Source: Nemophila menziesii (Eukaryota; Streptophyta; Magnoliopsida; Boraginales; Hydrophyllaceae). From it: DNA of 64,000 nucleotides. The translations under genes were made by a program, and so were the position numbers. The DNA is taken from NCBI GenBank assembly GCA_029959085.1, contig JARWIR010000003.1:31635505-31699504 (forward strand), read 5' to 3'. Shown piece by piece: positions 59,417 through 64,000 of this stretch (position 1 is its first letter; each line of letters begins with the position of its first letter). Below the pieces are notes generated by a model. That model made no database searches. It worked only from the letters and a program-made list of their open reading frames with translations, and was not told the origin of the DNA.

Positions 59417-59567
59417 AACTTTTTCACAATGAGATGTTTGGGTTTGCAGAGATTAATGATAAGTTGGTGGAAGTTCCTCTCTTGGACATCCCTATTAATG
59501 CTGCTCCTTTGGATGTTGTTGTTCCTATCGACTTGTGTGGTTGCCCTGAGCAGCCCCCACCACAACC

Positions 59568-62500
59568 ATGATCGGGGTATTTTGGAACTGTCAAGGGGCA
59601 GGGTCACCCTTGATAACCCAAAACCTTAGGGATTCTAGGGAAAAACCCCGGGTCATTGGGTTATCTGAAACCAAGACAAAAAAAAAGAAGTTACTACTTT
59701 TTGCTAAGAAACTAAACCTTAAGCTGTTGTGGAATGTCAACCCTCTTGGCTTGTCTGGTGGACTTGCTATTTTTGTTGGGGATAATTGGGACTGCGAGGT
59801 AATCCCTTATTCTAAATCTCATATTTCCCTTTCTATTCCCAATATTGATAATTCTCTATGGTTTATCCACTTTATTTACACTCTTCCTGATAGAAAATGT
59901 AAAACTGTGTTGTGGGATTTCATTGGAAAAACTATAAGTGATGACCCTAATGCTCCTAATCTTTTTATTGGTGACTTCAGTGATATTAGATGTTCCCTTG
60001 ATAAGGTGGGGGTAGTGGGAAATCTCTTGCTAATATGCGCACTTTTAACAATAACATTTCTAAGAATGATCTCCTTGATATTTTAATGGGTGTAAACTTA
60101 CTTGTAGAAACAATAGGAATGATGATAGTTTGATTATTGAGAAGCTAGATTGGGGCTTTGCTGCCCCTCCTAGTCTTTCCCCGATGCCTGGATTCATAAT
60201 GACCCACCTATAGGTTTAGATCATTCCCTTATGATCCTCTATCTGGATAATCAACCTATTCAACTTGTTAATAGACCACCTTTTAGACTGGACCCTGCTT
60301 GGCTTGATATTGATACTTGTAATTCTACTATCCTTAATTTCCTAGCTGGGTCAAAATATTTTTCTGGTCCTCCCATTGTTAGGTTCTCTAAGAGAATTAT
60401 GCGGTGCAAAAACTTTATTCTTAGATGGAAAAAGGTCAATTTTAGGAACAATGCTACTATGATCAACTCCATCAATAAAAAACTTGAGTCCTTATGAAGG
60501 CTAACCCCTAGGGCCTAGATAAATCCTCCTCGTCCCTTTTTTCTTCTATTTCTAAAGAGATAAAATTATTTTGGGCTTTGGAAGAAAAATATTGGGCCAT
60601 TCGGTCTATGTTTCATTGGCTGAGATTGGGTGATCATAACACAAAATTCTTTCACCTTTCCACGCAAATCAGAAGAGCCTCAAATAGAATTATCTCCCTT
60701 CAAAAGTATGATGGTTCTTGGACATCTGGTATGAGTGAATTGTCCTCTTCGGTCTCTGGGTTTTTCCAATATCTTTATAAAGACATGGGAGTTAGAGCTA
60801 TTGACTCCAGTATTATGGATATCAACCCTATTGTTAATGTAGTCGATAATATATCTCTTTTAGGTACTATTAGTATGAAAGAGCTTAAAAGGGACACCTG
60901 GCATCTGGGTTCGTCAAAATCTCCTGGCCCTGATGGTATGCCTGTGTGCTTTTATAAGAAATATTGGGACCTTCTTAAGGATGATGTCCTTGCGATATGC
61001 AATGGTGTTCTTTCTGGGACTATCCCTTTGGGGAGTATTAATGATACTCACATTATTCTTATCCATAAGTGTAAGAATCCTCAAAAAATTGGTCAATTTA
61101 GACCTATTTCTTGCACTAACTTCCTGTATAAAATTCTCTCAAAAATTTTGGTCCTTCGTCTATCCAGTGTTATCCCTAAGATTATTTCTCCATGTCAATA
61201 TGCTTTTATTAAGGGGAGACTTATTCAGGACAAAATCGTTATTGTTCATGAAGTCTTACACAAACTCAAACATCTCTGAAAAATTTTAAGGACAATTTTT
61301 TTATCATTAAGGCTGATATCCATAAGGCTTATGATAAAGTTAGCTGATCTTTCCTTTTTTCTGTTCTTCGCAAACTTGGGTTTGCTGAGAATTGGTTTTT
61401 TTATTCAGGCTTGTGTTTCATCTGTTAACTATAATATAGTGCTGAATGGTCATCCCTCCCTTTCCTTATCTCCTTCTCTCCTTCTCTAGGTCTTAGATAG
61501 GGGGATCCTTTTTCTCCCTATCTATTTACTTTGACTTCTAATGTGTTGTCTTTGTTGATTTAGATAGATTTTAGGGAAGGTGATATTCATGGCATTAAAT
61601 TAAGCAGATCTGGTCCCCCTATTCATCATCTTTTATTTGCTGATGATTCCATATTTTTCCTTCGTAATTCAGTTCTTGAAGTGCACGCTTTTTCTGAGAA
61701 TGTCTATAATTTTTGTTTTGCGTCTGGACTCACGCTTAATCTCAATAAATATTCTATCTTTTTTAGCCCTAATACCTCAGATAATATGAGACATAGTATT
61801 TGCAATACTTTTTGTGTGCCTGTGGTTGAGGACCTAGGTCTTTACTTAGGTCTTCCCACGGAATAGGGAAATTCAAAGATTAAGTCAATGGATGATCTTG
61901 TCCTTAAGACTGCTTCTAAGCTTTGTGGCTGGAAAAAATTCCCTTTTTTCAATGGCAGGTAAAGCTACCCTTATCTCCTCGATCATACACGCTTTTCCTA
62001 CCTATTTTATGAGCCTATTAGTTATCCCCAAAGGTACTATAAAGAAACTGAGCTCCTTTACTTGCCAATTTCTTTGGGGGAATGAAGATGATAAAGGTAT
62101 ACACTAGGTTAGTTGGAACCGTATTACTACCCTAAAATCCCAAAGAGGTTTGGGTATAAAAAACAAGCATGGTCCATCATGCATTCTCCTAATTCCCTTG
62201 TTCACCTTACTCTTAAAGGCAGTTATTTCCCAGAAGGGCTTCCTCAGGACTCTTTAGTACTTCGAGGAGCCTCTTGGATTCGGAATAGCATTCAAAAGAG
62301 GATTAGTTTAATCATGAATCATGATTAAGCCTATTGGAGATGGTCATAATACCAATATTTGGGAAGATAATTGGTTAGGAGCCCCAATTGTTAAACCTGC
62401 TCATTAAAGTGAAGACCCTATTTTCCAAAAATTTGTAGAAGATTTATTCAATCTTGCTACCAAATCTTGCAAGCCTGAAGTATTATAGTCCCTTTTTAAC

Positions 62501-63600
62501 CGTGAGACAGTTTGTAAAATCTTGAAATTGGATATTCCTTGGACTAACCAATCTAAGAATCTTATTTGGCCTTTTACCCCTCATGGTGGTTATACTTCAA
62601 AATCTGGGTATTCTTATGTTGTTGTTAGTTTCACTCATCCTTTTGCCAACCATAGTCCCTTACTGTTTCTTGATCAGGAAATACTTAAACTTATTTGGTC
62701 TGCTAATTGTCCACCAAAATTTCAATTTTTCTTATGGCAAGTTCTCTCTAATAACCCATCTACAGAACGCAACAAATTCACTAGATGATGTTCTAGTTCT
62801 GATTTGTGTAATATGTGCCTTAAAGGAGAAGAGACAGTTGAGCATATATTTTTAAAATGTGAATGGACCAGGAAGTTTTGGTGTTTATCACGTATTCATG
62901 TTAACCCTAACCCCTTCTTCAACTTGGGTATTAATAGTTGGATAAGCCTGCTTCTTGATAGAGTTAAGTCCAATAGCGAGCAAACTAATTTACTTAAAAC
63001 TATCACTGTTTTCTTTTATGTCATTTGGTTGACTCGTAATCAAGTTATTTTTCATAATATCCCTATTAATTATGATTCTTGTGTTAGCATGATTTGAAAA
63101 TTTTATAATGATATTCATTCTATTTTAGGCCATCCTACAGGTCAAGGTGATATTATCCTTGCTACTACTCAGTATCCCTGGTTGTCCACCGCTAGCTCAT
63201 GGTCGATCCCTCCATAGCAATATTTTAAATTAAACCTTGATGCTTCTTTGAAATTAGGAAAAGCTACTGCTGATGCTTTCATTTGTAATTGTGAAGGTGC
63301 CTTAATCACTGGGTTTGCCAGGGAGATAAAAGCCTGTTCCAGTTTTGAAGCCGCAACAAAGGCATTAAGGAAATCTATCCTTTTTGTCATTGATAAAGCT
63401 TCCTTTTTCACCAGGATTGAAACTGATGTTGAAGTAGTCCTGAAAGCCATTTATTCCCCAAGCACGAGCTGTCCATGGAAGGTCAGACCTATCCTCGAGG
63501 ATATTAAAAATTTGGTGAAGACACACAGCGCAATTCAAGTGTGTGGCATTTGAAAGACTGCTAACCATGTGCCAGATTGGATAGCAAAAGCTTTTTCTAA
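59568..63600 (+). pseudogene. LINE ORF2 (endonuclease-RT-RNase H), broken
   Basis: The APE endonuclease begins at 59568 with IGVFWNCQGAG, then GLSETK, GGLAIFVGD and FIGDFSDI, where the usual catalytic Asn of GDFN is Ser. RT follows with SPGPDGMPVCFYKKYW (about 60918) and RPISCTNFLYKILSKIL. A frameshift leads to LLFADDSIFF (about 61630-61660). The zinc knuckle CNMCLKGEETVEHIFLKC lies at about 62806, and RNase H starts near 63230 (KLNLDASLKLG) with FEAATKAL, where the usual Glu pair is partly altered. There are many stops, e.g. TAG 61864-61866 and TGA near 63552. Confidence 0.85.
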
Positions 63601-63773
63601 TTTATCTTTACATTGTAATGGGTTTTGTAATCCCCCTCCCCCCTTTCCGCTTTATTTGAACTTTTGTGTACTGACTATTATGGGTTGAGTCCTTCTAGTA
63701 TTGGATGATCCCTCTACTTTTCTTTCTTTTCTAATATAAGACCTTTAATTCGTCTAAAAAAGAGTTGGGCATG

Positions 63774-64000
63774 TTAAAGTTATATAGTGTTATGTGATAG
63801 GCTTCTCTGTCAGTGACGAGCTTTATTTTTCTCTTCCTATTCCGCAAACATTTTAGTCGCAGTTGGTAAAATTTGGTTGTAAAAGTGACAAAATGTATTT
63901 AAGTTAGAGGAATATACAAAAAAGAGGCCAAATCCAAACTAGATTATTTTTTAAAGCCTAACTAGATTTTTGTTCTATTTAAAGCCTAGTTTTATTTTCT
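63774..64000. other. Noncoding edge of window
   Basis: No feature recognised. Confidence 0.4.

Overview
This window is eukaryotic nuclear DNA from a plant, most likely a eudicot. It is AT-rich, has GT-AG introns, carries a plant LRR-XI receptor kinase and plant F-box/DUF295 genes, and is packed with plant-type transposable elements (L1 LINEs with RNase H, MULEs, hAT, CACTA and Stowaway MITEs, Ty1/copia and Ty3/gypsy remains, SINEs). I cannot name the species.

Three host genes look intact. The first is a two-exon LRR receptor kinase of the MIK1 type (minus, 33303-30157, 1026 residues after splicing). The other two are single-exon F-box/DUF295 genes of 420 residues (minus 10502-11764 and plus 14805-16067). 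They stand head to head on the arms of a large inverted duplication (about 7417-12170 and 14366-17102). Their coding bodies are almost identical, while the start of the CDS and the flanks have diverged. That pattern suggests gene conversion. Insertions present only in the left arm (a CACTA MITE with a LINE inside it, and a SINE) leave readable empty sites in the right arm.

Layout. 1-1085: broken fragments of a ribosomal protein L7 gene and of a coiled-coil protein gene, ending in a MULE-type terminal repeat (candidate Pack-MULE). 1086-7411: LTR debris, two separate tandem duplications (222 and 237 bp) and a hAT MITE. 7417-17102: the inverted duplication, with a MITE-rich spacer. 17135-17990: a two-stage minisatellite. 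19020-29800: decayed LINE, MULE transposase, copia LTR, gypsy gag-pol with 5' LTR, two hAT MITEs and two long dinucleotide tracts. 30157-33303: the receptor kinase, with a CACTA MITE about 470 bp upstream. 34530-42700: a decayed autonomous MULE (MuDR-like transposase plus a GRF zinc-finger ORF) with a fairly young LINE inserted in one terminal repeat. 42769-44855: a second, non-autonomous MULE with a hAT MITE inside. 46000-51350: LINE fragment, hAT MITE, copia LTRs, SINE. 51476-51889 and 52969-55972: two foldback elements, the second about 3 kb and holding mirrored minisatellite arrays. 56110-57236: Stowaway, SINE, hAT and Stowaway in a row. 57313-63761: a structurally full-length but mutated L1 LINE.

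The genes do not form a pathway. The window is best read as a transposon graveyard around a few host genes. I see no sign of an unknown enzymatic system. The most unusual objects are the F-box inverted duplication, the candidate Pack-MULE and the 3-kb foldback. All boundaries and homologies were read by eye without database searches.
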